Part shown: in pieces, positions 45,328 to 55,321 of the stretch
Numbering within the stretch: the first letter of the stretch is position 1
Layout of the letters: every line of letters starts with the position of its first letter
DNA from: Planctomycetota bacterium
GTDB taxonomy: Bacteria > Planctomycetota > UBA8108 > JACQVS01
NCBI GenBank assembly: GCA_016209605.1
Contig: JACQVS010000220.1
Location: 1 to 62,791, forward strand
Direction: 5' to 3'
Length of the DNA stretch: 62,791 bases
Notes under the pieces: model-generated
What the model was told of the DNA's origin: nothing
The model's input: only the letters and a program-made list of their open reading frames with translations
Database searches by the model: none
Translations under genes and position numbers: made by a program

Positions 45328-46590
45328 CTATCCCGCCAGGGCATTGGACCGCAAATCCGGGCGCCTGGCAAGCGGAGAATGCTCCTCTGCCTCGAGCTCT
45401 TTCAAGGCGCGGCGGGCGCCGGGGACGCCGCGGCCGCCGCGCTGCGGTATGAAGCGAGGGGCCTGGGCGCAGGAGCGGAAGAGGGCCGCTTCGATCTGAT
45501 CGGCGCCGGCCTCCGGCTTCGCCTCCCAGAGCAGCGCCGCCAGTCCCGCGATGTGGGGCGTCGCCATGGAGGTGCCGTCCATGGACTGGTAGCCGCCGCC
45601 CGGGCGGGCGGAGATGATGGAGACGCCGGGCGCGACCAGATCCGGAACCACCGGGTCGCGCTTCCGCTTGAACGACTGGCTCGATGAGAAGTCGGCGACG
45701 CCGCCGCTCTCATCGATGGCGCCGACGGAGAGGGCCTCGGAGTAGTTCCCCGGCGAGCGGCTGGTTCCCGGTCCCTCGTTGCCGACGGCGAAGACGGGGA
45801 GCACGTTGCGCTCCCTCAAGATGCGGGTGAGCGGCAGGAACTCCTCCCACCAGCCGCGGAAGCCCAGGGACATGCTGAGGAGGCGCGCTCCCAGGCCGAG
45901 GGCCCAGTCCATGCCGCCGAGGACGCGCGCCATGGCGTTTCCGCCTTCGATGACCACGGCGCAGGCGAGCTGTGCCCCCGGCGCCACGCCCACCGCCCGG
46001 CCGCGCACCGGCCGGCCGGCGAGGGTGGCGGCGGTGTGAGTGCCGTGTTCGTCGCTGTCGAAGGGCGCGGGCGCCGGACGCACCTCGCGGCCAAGGCGAT
46101 CGAAGACCGTGAAGGCGTGCAGGGCGCCTCGAAGCGCGGGATGGCGGCCGTCGGCGCCGGTGTCGAGGTGGCCGATCACCACCCCTTTGCCGGTGAGCCC
46201 TTCCTTCCACAGCGCCGGCACCTCCAGGGAATCGATGCCCCAGCTCACCTTGCGGGTCAACCTCGCCGCGGCGACGCGCCGCGGCCGGATCAAGCTCAAG
46301 GCCGGCGCGGCGCTCACGCTCGCGATCCGCTCCTGGTCGGCGCGCAGGGCCTGGTATCCACTCCGGTCGACGGTTCCCAGAACCACGCCCAGGTGGGGGT
46401 AATAGCGCATGGCGGGCTCGCCGGAGGGGTTCCGCTCGAGGGCGCTGTCCTCGGCCGCCTCGGGGAGGAAGTGTCTCTTGATCGCCTCCAGCGCGGCGGC
46501 AATTTCGGCGTTGGTTTCCGCAACTTTCAAGATGACGATGACCTGAACTGCCCCCATGGCCCGCAGCTGTCCTTGCAGGGGGGTTGACAT
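45328..46590 (-). CDS. S8-family subtilisin-like serine protease
   Basis: This 420-residue protease has an intact catalytic triad: Asp143 (GHLDTGADGRHPAL), His182 (DEHGTHTAATLAG) and Ser341 (GTSMATPHIAG), with oxyanion Asn271 (AVGNEGPGT). The first ~100 residues resemble an I9-type propeptide. No signal peptide is present from start 46590 (GAGGAGAG upstream), so it may be intracellular or exported by another route. A longer upstream in-frame start adds unrelated sequence. It is co-transcribed with the I9-like small protein. Confidence 0.88.
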   Translation of the reverse strand: MSTPLQGQLRAMGAVQVIVILKVAETNAEIAAALEAIKRHFLPEAAEDSALERNPSGEPAMRYYPHLGVVLGTVDRSGYQALRADQERIASVSAAPALSLIRPRRVAAARLTRKVSWGIDSLEVPALWKEGLTGKGVVIGHLDTGADGRHPALRGALHAFTVFDRLGREVRPAPAPFDSDEHGTHTAATLAGRPVRGRAVGVAPGAQLACAVVIEGGNAMARVLGGMDWALGLGARLLSMSLGFRGWWEEFLPLTRILRERNVLPVFAVGNEGPGTSRSPGNYSEALSVGAIDESGGVADFSSSQSFKRKRDPVVPDLVAPGVSIISARPGGGYQSMDGTSMATPHIAGLAALLWEAKPEAGADQIEAALFRSCAQAPRFIPQRGGRGVPGARRALKELEAEEHSPLARRPDLRSNALAG

Positions 46591-46833
46591 GGCTCTCCTC
46601 GCTTGCTTCGAGCAATCCCGCACCCCGTCGATCCGCAGGACGTTTACCGGGCTTGAACAGCGGCTAGGCGCGCCCGCTCCTGTGGGCGGCACGGTATCAA
46701 ACCTAGCCGACACTGGCCAATTTTATCACCCCATGCCAGAGGGGTAAGGAAAATCGCTTTCGGGGTGAGCCCTTTCAACACATCGCGAAGATCCGCGGCC
46801 GGTTCAAATAGGCGGTGCTGGCGCCGGAGCTGG

Positions 46834-47976
46834 TCAAGCGAGCTTCACGGCTAGCCCATCGGCAACCGCCAAGCCTCGGGCGGTCAGGCGGAAGCGGCTG
46901 CCGATCCAGACGGCCAATCCGCTCTCGACCAGCCCCTCCAGCACCGGCCGCTGCCGAGCCGCCTCTCCCTCTCCGAATTCCTTGTAAAACTCCTCAAGCT
47001 CGAGGCCCCGCGACGTCCGCAGGCCGAGGAAGAGCTGCTCGAACCTTTTCTCCTCCCGGCTCAGGATTTCACCTCCGGCGATGGGGCTCCTTCCGGCGGC
47101 CAGGGCATCGAGATAGTCCTTGAGCCTCGGGTAATTCCAGAAGCGCTCGGGGTCGCGGAAGGAGTGCGCCGAGGGGCCGAGGCCGAGGTAGGGCGCCCCT
47201 TCCCAGTACTTGCGGTTGTGGCGCGACTGGAAGCCCGGCCTAGCGAAGCTGGAGATCTCGTAGTGCTCGTAGCCGCCCTTCTCCAGCTCCTCCCGCGTCA
47301 TGAGGAAGAGCTCCAGCGCCTCGCCCTCCGGCGGCTCGCGGAACTCACCGCGCTCTTTCCGCCGCGTGAAGGCCGTCCCCGGTTCGTAAGTGAGCATGTA
47401 GGCGGAGATGTGCTCGGGGCCGAGCTCGATGGCGCGCCGGAGCTGCTCCCGCCAGTGCTCGGCGCTGCGGCCGGGGAGGCCGTAAATCAGGTCGATGACC
47501 TGGTTCCGGAAGCCGGCTTGCCGCGCCCAGCGGAAGGCGTTGAGCGAGTCCGCGACGCCGTGCTCCCGGCCCAGCAGGATCAGGTCGCCCTCGTCGAACG
47601 ACTGGACGCCGAGGCTGAGGCGGTTGACGCCGATTTCGAAGAGTCTCGAGAGGCCGGCGGGCCCCAGCGTCCCCGGATTGGCCTCCAGGGTGACCTCGGC
47701 CTGGCCGTCGATCTCGAAAGTGGCTCGCAGCCGCCCGAGGATCCGCTCCAGGCGTTCGGGCTCGAGGAGCGAGGGCGTGCCGCCGCCGAAATACACGGTG
47801 TCGAAGGGCTGCCCCCAGGCGCCGGCCCACCGGGCCGCTTCGCGGCCGATCGCCTCCTCCCAGGCGCTGGCCTTGGAGAGGTCGCAGGAGATGGCGAAGT
47901 CGCAAAACGGACAGCGCTTGCGGCAGAAGGGGACGTGGAGGTAAAGGCCGGCTTTGGATTCAGCTTTCCATTTCAT
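46834..47976 (-). CDS. hemW: HemW radical SAM heme chaperone
   Basis: This 380-residue protein is typical HemW. LYLHVPFCRKRCPFCDF holds the cluster cysteines Cys18, Cys22 and Cys25, with the CxFCDF form that separates HemW from true HemN. VYFGGGTPSLL, VTLEANPGT and RLSLGVQSFDEGDL follow, then the C-terminal HemW helical domain. HemW transfers heme to respiratory enzymes. It lies 10 bases downstream of lepA on the same strand, a frequent bacterial pairing. The 243-base gap beyond its far side (46591-46833) shows nothing recognisable. Confidence 0.92.
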   Translation of the reverse strand: MKWKAESKAGLYLHVPFCRKRCPFCDFAISCDLSKASAWEEAIGREAARWAGAWGQPFDTVYFGGGTPSLLEPERLERILGRLRATFEIDGQAEVTLEANPGTLGPAGLSRLFEIGVNRLSLGVQSFDEGDLILLGREHGVADSLNAFRWARQAGFRNQVIDLIYGLPGRSAEHWREQLRRAIELGPEHISAYMLTYEPGTAFTRRKERGEFREPPEGEALELFLMTREELEKGGYEHYEISSFARPGFQSRHNRKYWEGAPYLGLGPSAHSFRDPERFWNYPRLKDYLDALAAGRSPIAGGEILSREEKRFEQLFLGLRTSRGLELEEFYKEFGEGEAARQRPVLEGLVESGLAVWIGSRFRLTARGLAVADGLAVKLA

Positions 47977-47986
47977 CGCCTTTCTC

Positions 47987-49795
47987 CTACTCCTTCACGG
48001 GGCTGGTACGCAGCACCGAGAGGAAGGCCTCCTGCGGGATCTCCACCGAGCCCACCATCTTCATGCGCTTCTTCCCCTCTTTCTGCCGCTCGAGGAGCTT
48101 GCGCTTGCGGGTGATGTCGCCGCCGTAGCACTTGGCGGTGACATCCTTCCGGTAGGCGGAAATCGTCTCGCGGGCGATGATGCGCGAGCCGATGGCCCCT
48201 TGAATGGGGATCTGGAACTGCTGGCGCGGAATGGTCTTCTTGAGCCGCTCGCAGATCCCCCGAGCCTTCGACTCGGCGCGGTCGCGGTGGGCGATGAAGC
48301 TCAAGGCATCGACCCTCTCGCCGTTCACCAGGACGTCGACCTTGACGAGACTGCTCTCCTGGTAGCCGATGGGCTCGTAGGAAAAAGTAGCGTACCCTTG
48401 CGACAGCGATTTGAGCTGGTCGTAGAACTCGAAGAGGATCTCCGCTAGCGGCAGGTCGTAATACAGCTCGACGCGCTTGGGGGAGCTGTAGTTCATTTTC
48501 TGGTTGAGGCCGCGGTGCTCGAGGCAGTGGGTGATGATCCCCCCAAGGTACTTCTCCGGCACCAGGATCTGCGCGCGGATGTATGGCTCCTCGGTCTTCT
48601 CGATCTTGCTTGGGTCGGGGTAGTTGAGCGGGTTGTCGATTTCCAGGACCTTGCCGCCCTTGAGATGCACCCGGTACTTGACCGAGGGCGCGGTGGTGAT
48701 GAGGTCCAGCTTGAACTCCCGCTCGAGCCGCTCCTGGACGATCTCGAGGTGGAGCAGGCCGAGGAAGCCGCAGCGGAACCCCGAGCCCAGCGAGCTCGAG
48801 GTGTCCTTCTGGTACTGCAGCGAGGCATCGTTGAGCTGGAGCTTGGCCAGGGAATCGACCAGCAGGTCGTACTCGGCCGTGTTGGTGGGGTAAATCGAGG
48901 AAAAAACCACTGGCAGCACCTCGCGGTAACCCGGCAGGGGCTTCGGCGCCGGCCGTTCGGCCAGGGTGATGGTGTCGCCCACACGCGTCTCCGAGACGCT
49001 CTTGATGCCGGCGATGATGTAGCCCACCTCGCCAGCGCCGAGGGATTCCCTCTTGATGAGATCGATCTTGAAGACGCCGACCTCCTCGACGCGGTAGGTG
49101 TTTGTGCTGTAGAAGAGCTTGATGGTGTCGCCGGCGCGCACTTCGCCATCGAAGACGCGGCAGTAAATCACCGCCCCCCGATAGGCGTTGTATTTGGAGT
49201 CGAAGATGAGGGCGGTGAGCGGCGCCGCGCGGTCCCCTTGGGGGGGCGGGATGCGCTGCACGATCGCCTCGAGAATGTCCTCCACGCCCTGGCCGGTCTT
49301 CCCGGAGGCGAGCAGGGCGGCATCGGGGTCCAGCCCCAGCTCGGTGAGGATTTGCTCGCGCGTCCGCTCGATATTGGCCGTCGGCTTGTCGACCTTGTTG
49401 ATCACGGGGATGATCTCGAGATCGTGCTCGAGGGCGAGGTAGAGGTTGGAGATGGTCTGAGCCTGGACGCCCTGGCAGGCGTCGACGAGGAGGAGCACCC
49501 CCTCGCAGGAGGTGAGCGCCCGCGACACCTCATAGGTGAAGTCGGCGTGGCCCGGGGTGTCGATCAGGTTCAAGACGAACTCCTGGCCGCTCCGGGAGCG
49601 GTAGCTGAGGGCGATGGCCTGGCTCTTGATGGTGATGCCGCGCTCGCGCTCGAGGTCCATGGTGTCGAGAACCTGGTCCTGCATGAGCCGCTCGGGGATG
49701 GCCTTGGTGATCTGGATCAAGCGGTCCGCCAGGGTCGACTTGCCGTGGTCAATGTGGGCGATGATGCTGAAGTTGCGGATGGGCTCGATGGGCAT
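47987..49795 (-). CDS. lepA: Elongation factor 4 (LepA)
   Basis: This 602-residue translation GTPase has normal family length. G1 AHIDHGKST (13-21), G3 DTPGHADF and G4 NKVD are intact. Domain II, the EF-G-like domains and the LepA-specific C-terminal domain ([19 protein letters not shown]) follow. It back-translocates or remodels stalled ribosomes. Start 49795 gives the canonical [18 protein letters not shown]; a much longer upstream frame is an artefact overlapping the divergent transporter gene. It is followed by hemW. Confidence 0.97.
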   Translation of the reverse strand: MPIEPIRNFSIIAHIDHGKSTLADRLIQITKAIPERLMQDQVLDTMDLERERGITIKSQAIALSYRSRSGQEFVLNLIDTPGHADFTYEVSRALTSCEGVLLLVDACQGVQAQTISNLYLALEHDLEIIPVINKVDKPTANIERTREQILTELGLDPDAALLASGKTGQGVEDILEAIVQRIPPPQGDRAAPLTALIFDSKYNAYRGAVIYCRVFDGEVRAGDTIKLFYSTNTYRVEEVGVFKIDLIKRESLGAGEVGYIIAGIKSVSETRVGDTITLAERPAPKPLPGYREVLPVVFSSIYPTNTAEYDLLVDSLAKLQLNDASLQYQKDTSSSLGSGFRCGFLGLLHLEIVQERLEREFKLDLITTAPSVKYRVHLKGGKVLEIDNPLNYPDPSKIEKTEEPYIRAQILVPEKYLGGIITHCLEHRGLNQKMNYSSPKRVELYYDLPLAEILFEFYDQLKSLSQGYATFSYEPIGYQESSLVKVDVLVNGERVDALSFIAHRDRAESKARGICERLKKTIPRQQFQIPIQGAIGSRIIARETISAYRKDVTAKCYGGDITRKRKLLERQKEGKKRMKMVGSVEIPQEAFLSVLRTSPVKE

Positions 49796-49933
49796 AAACA
49801 GCTCTAAATAACGCCAAGCTTGCTGGAAATCAACGAATATTCCAGGCGCGGCGATTAGAAGCGAGGCGAGGAGCTCTAACCATTTGTCAGCCAGGCGGTT
49901 AAAATGGCATATCTTTCGATCCATGGAGACCCG

Positions 49934-50800
49934 ATGACCCTGCACCAACTCATCCACCTGCTGGTGATCTTGTCCCTCTCCGGCCTCCTCCTCGCCATCG
50001 GCTTGCGTTTGACGGCGGTGCAAGTCCTCGAGGCTCTGCGCGGGGGCCGGCTCCTCCTCCGCATCCTGGCCGTCAACTTCGTCCTGGTGCCGGCGCTGGT
50101 CCTGGGATTGGCGAGGCTGCTCGAGGTCCCCCGCGACGCCGCCGTGGCCATGGTCCTCCTCGCCGCCGCCCCATTTGCCCCGGTGGTCCCCATCTTCACA
50201 AGGCTGGCCGGGGGCGATCTGGCGCTGGCGGCAGGCCTCACCGCTGTTTTTCCGGTGATCTCGACGTTGCTCACGCCGGGGGTCTGCGAATGGGGCGTCA
50301 AGGCCCTGCCGGAGGCCGGCCCGCTGCAGTTTCACTGGCTCTCCACGCTCCTCATCCTGCTCGCGACCACCACCTTGCCCCTGGCCGCAGGCATGGCCAT
50401 CCATCGCTTCGCCGCGACCTTCGGGCGAAAGGTGCTTCAGCCGGTGGAAGCGGCTTCCGAGGCGATGGGGGCGCTTTTGCTCGCCCTCATCGTGGCGTCG
50501 GAGTTCCGGGAGCTGCTCGCGGTGGGCTGGAGGGCCCTCCTGGCGATGGTCCTGGGCTTCGAGCTCTCGCTGCTGCTCGGCCACGCTCTGGGCGGCCCCT
50601 CGCCCGGGTCCCGTCGAGTGGCGGCGCTCGGGGCCTCGAACCGCAACATCGCCATGGCGCTCCTCATCGCCCTCGAAAGCTTCGCCGGGACGCCCATCGT
50701 CTCCGGGGTGGCGGCGAACGGCTTGCTGATGATCCTGCTCGGCTTGTTTCAAGTGGCGGTATGGCGCTTCTTGCCGAGGCTTCAGCGCTCCAGGGAGTAA
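49934..50800 (+). CDS. Bile-acid:sodium-symporter-family (SBF-like) transporter
   Basis: This 288-residue integral membrane protein has about nine hydrophobic helices. Features are [17 protein letters not shown] near the N-terminus, [16 protein letters not shown], and the C-terminal [15 protein letters not shown] segment conserved in the SBF/PSE group. Substrate is unknown. Start 49934 is preferred to 49904 because GGAG sits at correct spacing before it. It is divergent from lepA and overlaps the convergent sulfotransferase gene by 19 bases at the 3' ends. Confidence 0.8.
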   Translation: MTLHQLIHLLVILSLSGLLLAIGLRLTAVQVLEALRGGRLLLRILAVNFVLVPALVLGLARLLEVPRDAAVAMVLLAAAPFAPVVPIFTRLAGGDLALAAGLTAVFPVISTLLTPGVCEWGVKALPEAGPLQFHWLSTLLILLATTTLPLAAGMAIHRFAATFGRKVLQPVEAASEAMGALLLALIVASEFRELLAVGWRALLAMVLGFELSLLLGHALGGPSPGSRRVAALGASNRNIAMALLIALESFAGTPIVSGVAANGLLMILLGLFQVAVWRFLPRLQRSRE

Positions 50801-51912
50801 GCGTCGAGAACCTCGCCGAGCTGGTCCTGGATCCACTCCTTGGAGAGGCCAAACTCCTCCAGGGTGTAGGAATGATGGCTGCTGAAGCCACGCTCCTTCT
50901 GGCTGGCCAGCTCGAGGCGGGCCCGGAAGGGGCCGCTCATTTCAAAGCCGAAATGATCATAGACCTGCCGTATGGCCTGGGCGGGGCTTCTCACCAGGTC
51001 CAGGTAGCGGAGGCAGAAGTACCGCCGCGGGTCGATCTTCGAGCGCGCCTTGTGAAGATGCCGGTACCATTCGATGGCGAGGCGGGCGTAGGCCTTCGAC
51101 TCCGCCGAGTCCTTGGCGATCTCCGGAGAGTGGGCCCGCCACACAGAGTAGAACAAGCTGACGTGGGAGGGGACCGCCTGGTAGGGGTGCCGGACGATGG
51201 TGATGAACCTCGCATCGGGAAAAGCTTCGAGCAGCGAGTCCATCGAGCCGGAGGCCTGGGTGGCCTTCGAAAGGAGCGTCTTCTCAGGACCCGTGGCGTG
51301 GAGGAGTCTCTGCAGGCAACTTCTATAGTAGCCCATGAGCTTGCGCCGGTCTTCGCGGGGAAGAGCATCGGCGAAGCCCGCCTCCCAGAGATCATCGACA
51401 TACGGGAAAAGCAGGTAAATCGCCTCCGTCACGAAGGTGTAGACGAAGAAGCCTCCATCTTCCTCGGGCTTGCTGAACCGCAGGGGATGCAGTTCATCCC
51501 AGCCGCCGAAGCACTTCTTTTCCAGCCAGCCGACGAATCGGGAGAAGATGCGGCCGCAGCGCCGGTCCAGACGGGCCAGCGCCTGGAAGAGCTTCAAGTA
51601 AGCGACCGCCGGGAAGATGGTGTGATACAGCTTGACGTGGGCGAAGCGCTCCTGGTCCAGGGACAGCAGGCTCTGGGTGAGCGTCGTTCCGCTCCGCGGC
51701 GGCGCGATGATGAAGACCGGCTCGCGAACCTGCTGCTTGCGGAACCCCGGAAAGAAGAGGTGATCGAGCAGGCGGCCAAAGGCCACGACGCACCAGCCGA
51801 TCCAGAAGAAGCCGGTGAAGAAGAGGACGAAAAACCACCGCCGGAGCCTGAATGGGCGCTTGCAGAGCGCCAGGTACTCGGCCTTGAGAAATAGTTTCAA
51901 GTTGATGTACAT
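50782..51912 (-). CDS. Membrane-anchored sulfotransferase
   Basis: This 376-residue protein has an N-terminal membrane segment (about 26-48). A sulfotransferase domain follows with PAPS 5'-phosphosulfate loop APPRSGTT (70-77), and a 3'-phosphate segment with [19 protein letters not shown]. The family sulfates lipids, sugars or proteins; the acceptor cannot be inferred. Planctomycetes commonly carry many such genes. It is convergent with the transporter gene, overlapping 19 bases. Confidence 0.85.
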   Translation of the reverse strand: MYINLKLFLKAEYLALCKRPFRLRRWFFVLFFTGFFWIGWCVVAFGRLLDHLFFPGFRKQQVREPVFIIAPPRSGTTLTQSLLSLDQERFAHVKLYHTIFPAVAYLKLFQALARLDRRCGRIFSRFVGWLEKKCFGGWDELHPLRFSKPEEDGGFFVYTFVTEAIYLLFPYVDDLWEAGFADALPREDRRKLMGYYRSCLQRLLHATGPEKTLLSKATQASGSMDSLLEAFPDARFITIVRHPYQAVPSHVSLFYSVWRAHSPEIAKDSAESKAYARLAIEWYRHLHKARSKIDPRRYFCLRYLDLVRSPAQAIRQVYDHFGFEMSGPFRARLELASQKERGFSSHHSYTLEEFGLSKEWIQDQLGEVLDAYSLER

Positions 51913-52007
51913 GGTTCTAGCGCAGCTTCGCCGAAAACCGACGAGTTTGCCTTCGAAGGTGGTTCATGCCGGCGACGACGAATCCTTTTTTGATGGAGCT
52001 GCGCAGG

Positions 52008-52062
52008 CTGGCGACTGGCGGCTGGCGTTGCAAATTCTTAGTCGCCAGCCGCCGGACGCCAG
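52008..52062. repeat. REP-like imperfect hairpin
   Basis: Two 20-base arms (52008-52027 and 52043-52062) are inverted complements except for a three-base mismatch. Both are built from GGCTGGCG/CGCCAGCC. The 15-base loop is A+T-rich. The form resembles repetitive extragenic palindromes. Copy number in the genome is unknown. Confidence 0.75.
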
Positions 52063-52252
52063 CCGCGAGCCTGTAACCGATTATAGTTGTGTTAGTTAGA
52101 AAAAATTTGCTTCATTTGTTTAGATGTTGCAACAGCAAGGCTGCTAGTGCGGGATTTGACGGTGAATAAACCATGATATTCGTTTCCCGACATACCCCTA
52201 TCAAACCATTTTAGCGGGTTTTTGACGGCGCGCCGGAAGTTTTTTTAGCCAA

Positions 52253-52282
52253 TTGCAAATCGGGGTGGGCTTCCTTTAAAAT
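52253..52282 (+). promoter_or_regulatory. Possible sigma-70 promoter for TPR-thioredoxin gene
   Basis: TTGCAA (52253-52258) and TAAAAT (52277-52282) are 18 bases apart. The downstream start codon at 52335 lies 53 bases further. Both hexamers are reasonable matches. Confidence 0.4.
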
Positions 52283-52334
52283 GATGTCTGGAATTCTGGT
52301 GCTCGATTCCACTCTTTCTTTTTGGGAAACAAAC

Positions 52335-54599
52335 ATGAAGACTCTGGCTGCCAGTTTCACCGCCCTCATTTTATCGGCACTTTGCCTTCATGCCCAAACC
52401 CCGCCTTCCCCGGGATCGACCCTCGGCCACTCCATCCACGGCGAGACCTTTGACGAGGGGCCGCGCCAGCAGACCCGCTGCAGGAGCGGCATGGGGGAGG
52501 CGCAGTTTCCGGTGACCACCGCGAGTCCGGAGGCCCAGGCCTTCTTCAACCAAGGGGCGGCGCAGCTCCACACTTTTTACTACTTCGAGGCGGAGCGCTC
52601 CTTCCGCCAGGCGGCGCTGCTCGACCCGGCGTGCGCCATGGCCTACTGGGGCATGGCCATGGCCAATCCCAACAACTCGAAGCGCGCTCAGGGCTTCCTC
52701 AAGAAGGCCCAGGAGAAGGCGGCGGCCCTGGGGGAGAAGTTGACCGGCCGCGAGAAGAAGTACCTCGAGGCGCTGTCCAGGTATCATGAGGAGGGGAAGA
52801 AGGAGGAGGAGCGCCGGGGCAATTATGTCCAGGGGCTCGAAGCGGTGGTGCTGGCATATCCCGACGATCTCGAGGCCAAGGCCTTCCTGGCCTGGGCGAT
52901 CATCGGCAACAGCTGGGCCGGCGACAAGCTGAACAGCTGGGTGGCGGTCAACGTCCTGATCGAGGAGGTGCTGCGCCGAGCGCCCATGCATCCCGGCGCC
53001 CACCATTACCGCATCCATCTCTGGGACCGCCACGACCCGGAGCAGGCGCTCCGGAGCGCCCAGCTTTACGCTCAATCGGCTCCCGGCATCGCCCACGCCT
53101 GGCACATGCCCGGGCACATTTACAACGGCCTGAGCCGCTGGAAGGAGGCGGTCTACCAGCAGGAGGGTTCGGCGCGGGTCGACCACGCCCACATGCTGGA
53201 GGACGCCATCCTGCCTTTCCAGATCCACAACTACGCCCACAACCAGCACTACCTGATCGCCAACTTGAGCCATCTCGGCCGCCTGAGGGACGGCGTCGCC
53301 TTCAGCCGGAATTTGGTCGAGGTGCCTTATGATCCGCAGCTCAACGACAAGAATAACGGCGGCAGCGCCCAGCGGTTAGGCCGCTTCTCGCTGATGCGGC
53401 TGTACGTGCGCTACGAGAGCTGGGATGAGCTGCTCTCGGACCCGCACCTCGACTGGAGCGATGTCCCGGAGGAGAAAGCCTGGAAGGCTTACGGGGAGGG
53501 CCTGGCTCACCTCGGCAAGGGGGACCGCGGCAAGGCGGCTGAGGAGGCGGGCCGGCTCGATGCCGTAGCGGCAGCAGCGGCGAAAAATCCCTGGCGCGAT
53601 GCCGACTTGATCGAGACTGCCCGCCTCGAGCTGCGCGGGCGCCTGGCTCTGGCCGAAGGCCGCATGCTCGAAGGCTTCGACCTCATGAACCGTGGAGCCC
53701 GGATGCAGGTCGAGAAATTCAAGGAAGATCTGGCCGGGTATCCGCGGCCGTTTCACGAAGCGCTCGGCTTCGCCCATCTCGAAGCTCGCGACTGGGGGCT
53801 TGCCGAGGCGCACTTTCGCGAGGTGCTGGAGCATCGCCAGAACAACCTGGTTTCCCTCGCCGGCCTGGTGGAGGCCTGCGGTCGCGCCGGCAAGGAAAAG
53901 GAGGCGGCCGAGGCTTACCACCAGTTCCTGAAGGCGTGGCAGGAGGCAGACCAGGATTTGCCTTACCGGAAGCGGCTGGAGCAGAGCTTCCCGTCCCTGG
54001 CTCAGGTCAGCCGAACCAGCGAGATCGCCGCGGATCCGGCGGGGACGGCGGGGACGGCGGGAGGGGAGGAGCCGGCGGGCGCCAAGCCGGTCGATCTTGC
54101 CAACCTCGGTCCGAAGCTGTGGGAGCCGAGCCCGGCGCCGGACTTTAGCCTCCAGGAGGCAATGGGAAAGATGGTCCGTTTGCAGGACTTCCGGGGCCGA
54201 AACGTGCTCCTGGCGTTTTACCTTGGAGGCGCCTGCGCTCATTGCATGGAGCAGCTCTTCGCCCTGGGAAGGGAAAAGGAGGCTTTCGACAAGCTGGAGG
54301 TCCAGATTCTCGCCGCGAGCGACGATCCTCCGGAAAGGAGCCGCGATCTGCTCGCCGGCCCGCGCGGCAAAGAGCTGCCGTTTCCCATGCTCAGCGATCC
54401 CGGCCGCGAGGCCGCCCGGCGCTACCAGGCGCACGACGGCTTCGAGAACCTCCCCCTCCACGGCCTCTTCTTCATCGATAGGCAAGGCAGGATACGCTGG
54501 TCAAGAATCGGCGCCGACCCGTTCACCGACCTCGGCTTCCTCAAGGCCGAGGTCGAGCGGGTGAACAGGCTTTCCATCGCTTCGACGGAGAAGAAATAA
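52335..54599 (+). CDS. Secreted TPR protein fused to thioredoxin-like (AhpC/TSA) domain
   Basis: This 754-residue protein has a signal peptide (MKTLAASFTALILSALCLHAQ). Residues 60-560 are helical TPR-type repeats (QGAAQLHTFYYFEAERSFRQAALLDPACAMAYWGMA is typical). After a Gly/Thr/Ala linker (about 562-580), residues 595-745 form a peroxiredoxin/TlpA-like thioredoxin fold. Its redox pair is Cys634-Ala-His-Cys637. CxHC is unusual for peroxiredoxins and nearer to disulfide-exchange proteins. It probably acts in envelope redox handling; exact substrate is unknown. An upstream ATG at 52281 would disrupt the signal peptide. Confidence 0.8.
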   Translation: MKTLAASFTALILSALCLHAQTPPSPGSTLGHSIHGETFDEGPRQQTRCRSGMGEAQFPVTTASPEAQAFFNQGAAQLHTFYYFEAERSFRQAALLDPACAMAYWGMAMANPNNSKRAQGFLKKAQEKAAALGEKLTGREKKYLEALSRYHEEGKKEEERRGNYVQGLEAVVLAYPDDLEAKAFLAWAIIGNSWAGDKLNSWVAVNVLIEEVLRRAPMHPGAHHYRIHLWDRHDPEQALRSAQLYAQSAPGIAHAWHMPGHIYNGLSRWKEAVYQQEGSARVDHAHMLEDAILPFQIHNYAHNQHYLIANLSHLGRLRDGVAFSRNLVEVPYDPQLNDKNNGGSAQRLGRFSLMRLYVRYESWDELLSDPHLDWSDVPEEKAWKAYGEGLAHLGKGDRGKAAEEAGRLDAVAAAAAKNPWRDADLIETARLELRGRLALAEGRMLEGFDLMNRGARMQVEKFKEDLAGYPRPFHEALGFAHLEARDWGLAEAHFREVLEHRQNNLVSLAGLVEACGRAGKEKEAAEAYHQFLKAWQEADQDLPYRKRLEQSFPSLAQVSRTSEIAADPAGTAGTAGGEEPAGAKPVDLANLGPKLWEPSPAPDFSLQEAMGKMVRLQDFRGRNVLLAFYLGGACAHCMEQLFALGREKEAFDKLEVQILAASDDPPERSRDLLAGPRGKELPFPMLSDPGREAARRYQAHDGFENLPLHGLFFIDRQGRIRWSRIGADPFTDLGFLKAEVERVNRLSIASTEKK

Positions 54600-54704
54600 C
54601 CGCTCTCTATCATAAGTGGTTGATATACAATGGGCTGACGATTTTTGAAGTTTTTCGGAATTCCCGCGTTACGGGACGCCAGGATCGGCAATAACCGGGG
54701 TGAG

Positions 54705-55304
54705 ATGATCCTTAAAATGGAGACCGCAGACCGCAGCCTCGAATTCCTTCGTAAAGCCCAGTCGGGCGATCGCGGCGCCTTCCAGCAGTTGGTGAGCCTT
54801 TACAGCAGCCGGGTCGAACGACTGATAGCTTCGAGGCTACGGGCGCGCAGCGTCAAGCACGTCGAGGTGGGCGATGTCCACCAAGAAACGCTTCTGCGGA
54901 GCTATCGCGCTCTGGGAAGCTTCCAGTGGCAGGGAGAGGAATCCTTTCTCCGCTGGCTCGGGGGCATCGCCGAGAACGTGATCCTCGAGCTCGCTCGAGG
55001 TGGCGCGAGGAATCCGGTCTTCCAGATCGAACACGATCCCCCTGAGGAAAGTCCATCGCCGAGTCGCGCCATGCGGCGCGATGAGCGATTTGAGCGATTG
55101 CGCGGCGCTCTGAAAAACTTGAGTTCAGAGCACCGGGAAGTCATCCTCTTGGCGAGGATCGAGGGGCTGACTTTTGAGGAGATTGCGCGCCGGATGGATC
55201 GCTCTCCTCAAGCGGTGAAGCAGCTTCTCTGGAGAGCGTTGAAAAAGCTGAAGGAATCCTTCGGCGATACCGAAAGTTTGCACCTTCCCCGGCGCAGCTT
55301 GTGA
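54705..55304 (+). CDS. ECF-family sigma factor
   Basis: This complete alternative sigma factor has about 199 residues. Region 2 is visible in FQQLVSLYSSRVERLIASRL and VEVGDVHQETLLRSYRAL, and region 4 in LSSEHREVILLARIEGLTFEEIARRMDRSPQAVKQLL. Start 54705 follows CCGGGGTGAG; upstream frame bases read through a probable leader. It overlaps or directly adjoins the Ser/Thr kinase gene, the paired layout typical of planctomycete/acidobacterial ECF groups controlled by phosphorylation rather than an anti-sigma factor. This contrasts with the truncated sigma gene at 35189. Confidence 0.88.
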   Translation: MILKMETADRSLEFLRKAQSGDRGAFQQLVSLYSSRVERLIASRLRARSVKHVEVGDVHQETLLRSYRALGSFQWQGEESFLRWLGGIAENVILELARGGARNPVFQIEHDPPEESPSPSRAMRRDERFERLRGALKNLSSEHREVILLARIEGLTFEEIARRMDRSPQAVKQLLWRALKKLKESFGDTESLHLPRRSL

Positions 55305-55321
55305 GGAGGGGAGGACCCCTG

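Larger units (their letters stand above)
51913..52334. other. Gene-free stretch with hairpin and promoter
   Basis: This 422-base gap contains no gene. It holds the long imperfect hairpin at 52008-52062 and a possible promoter at 52253-52282 for the TPR-thioredoxin gene. The rest is unremarkable and relatively A+T-rich. Confidence 0.6.

Noticed and set aside
49796..50836. Upstream extension of the LepA frame
   Set aside because: LepA has a canonical start at 49795. The extension is antisense to the transporter gene and has no LepA-family sequence.
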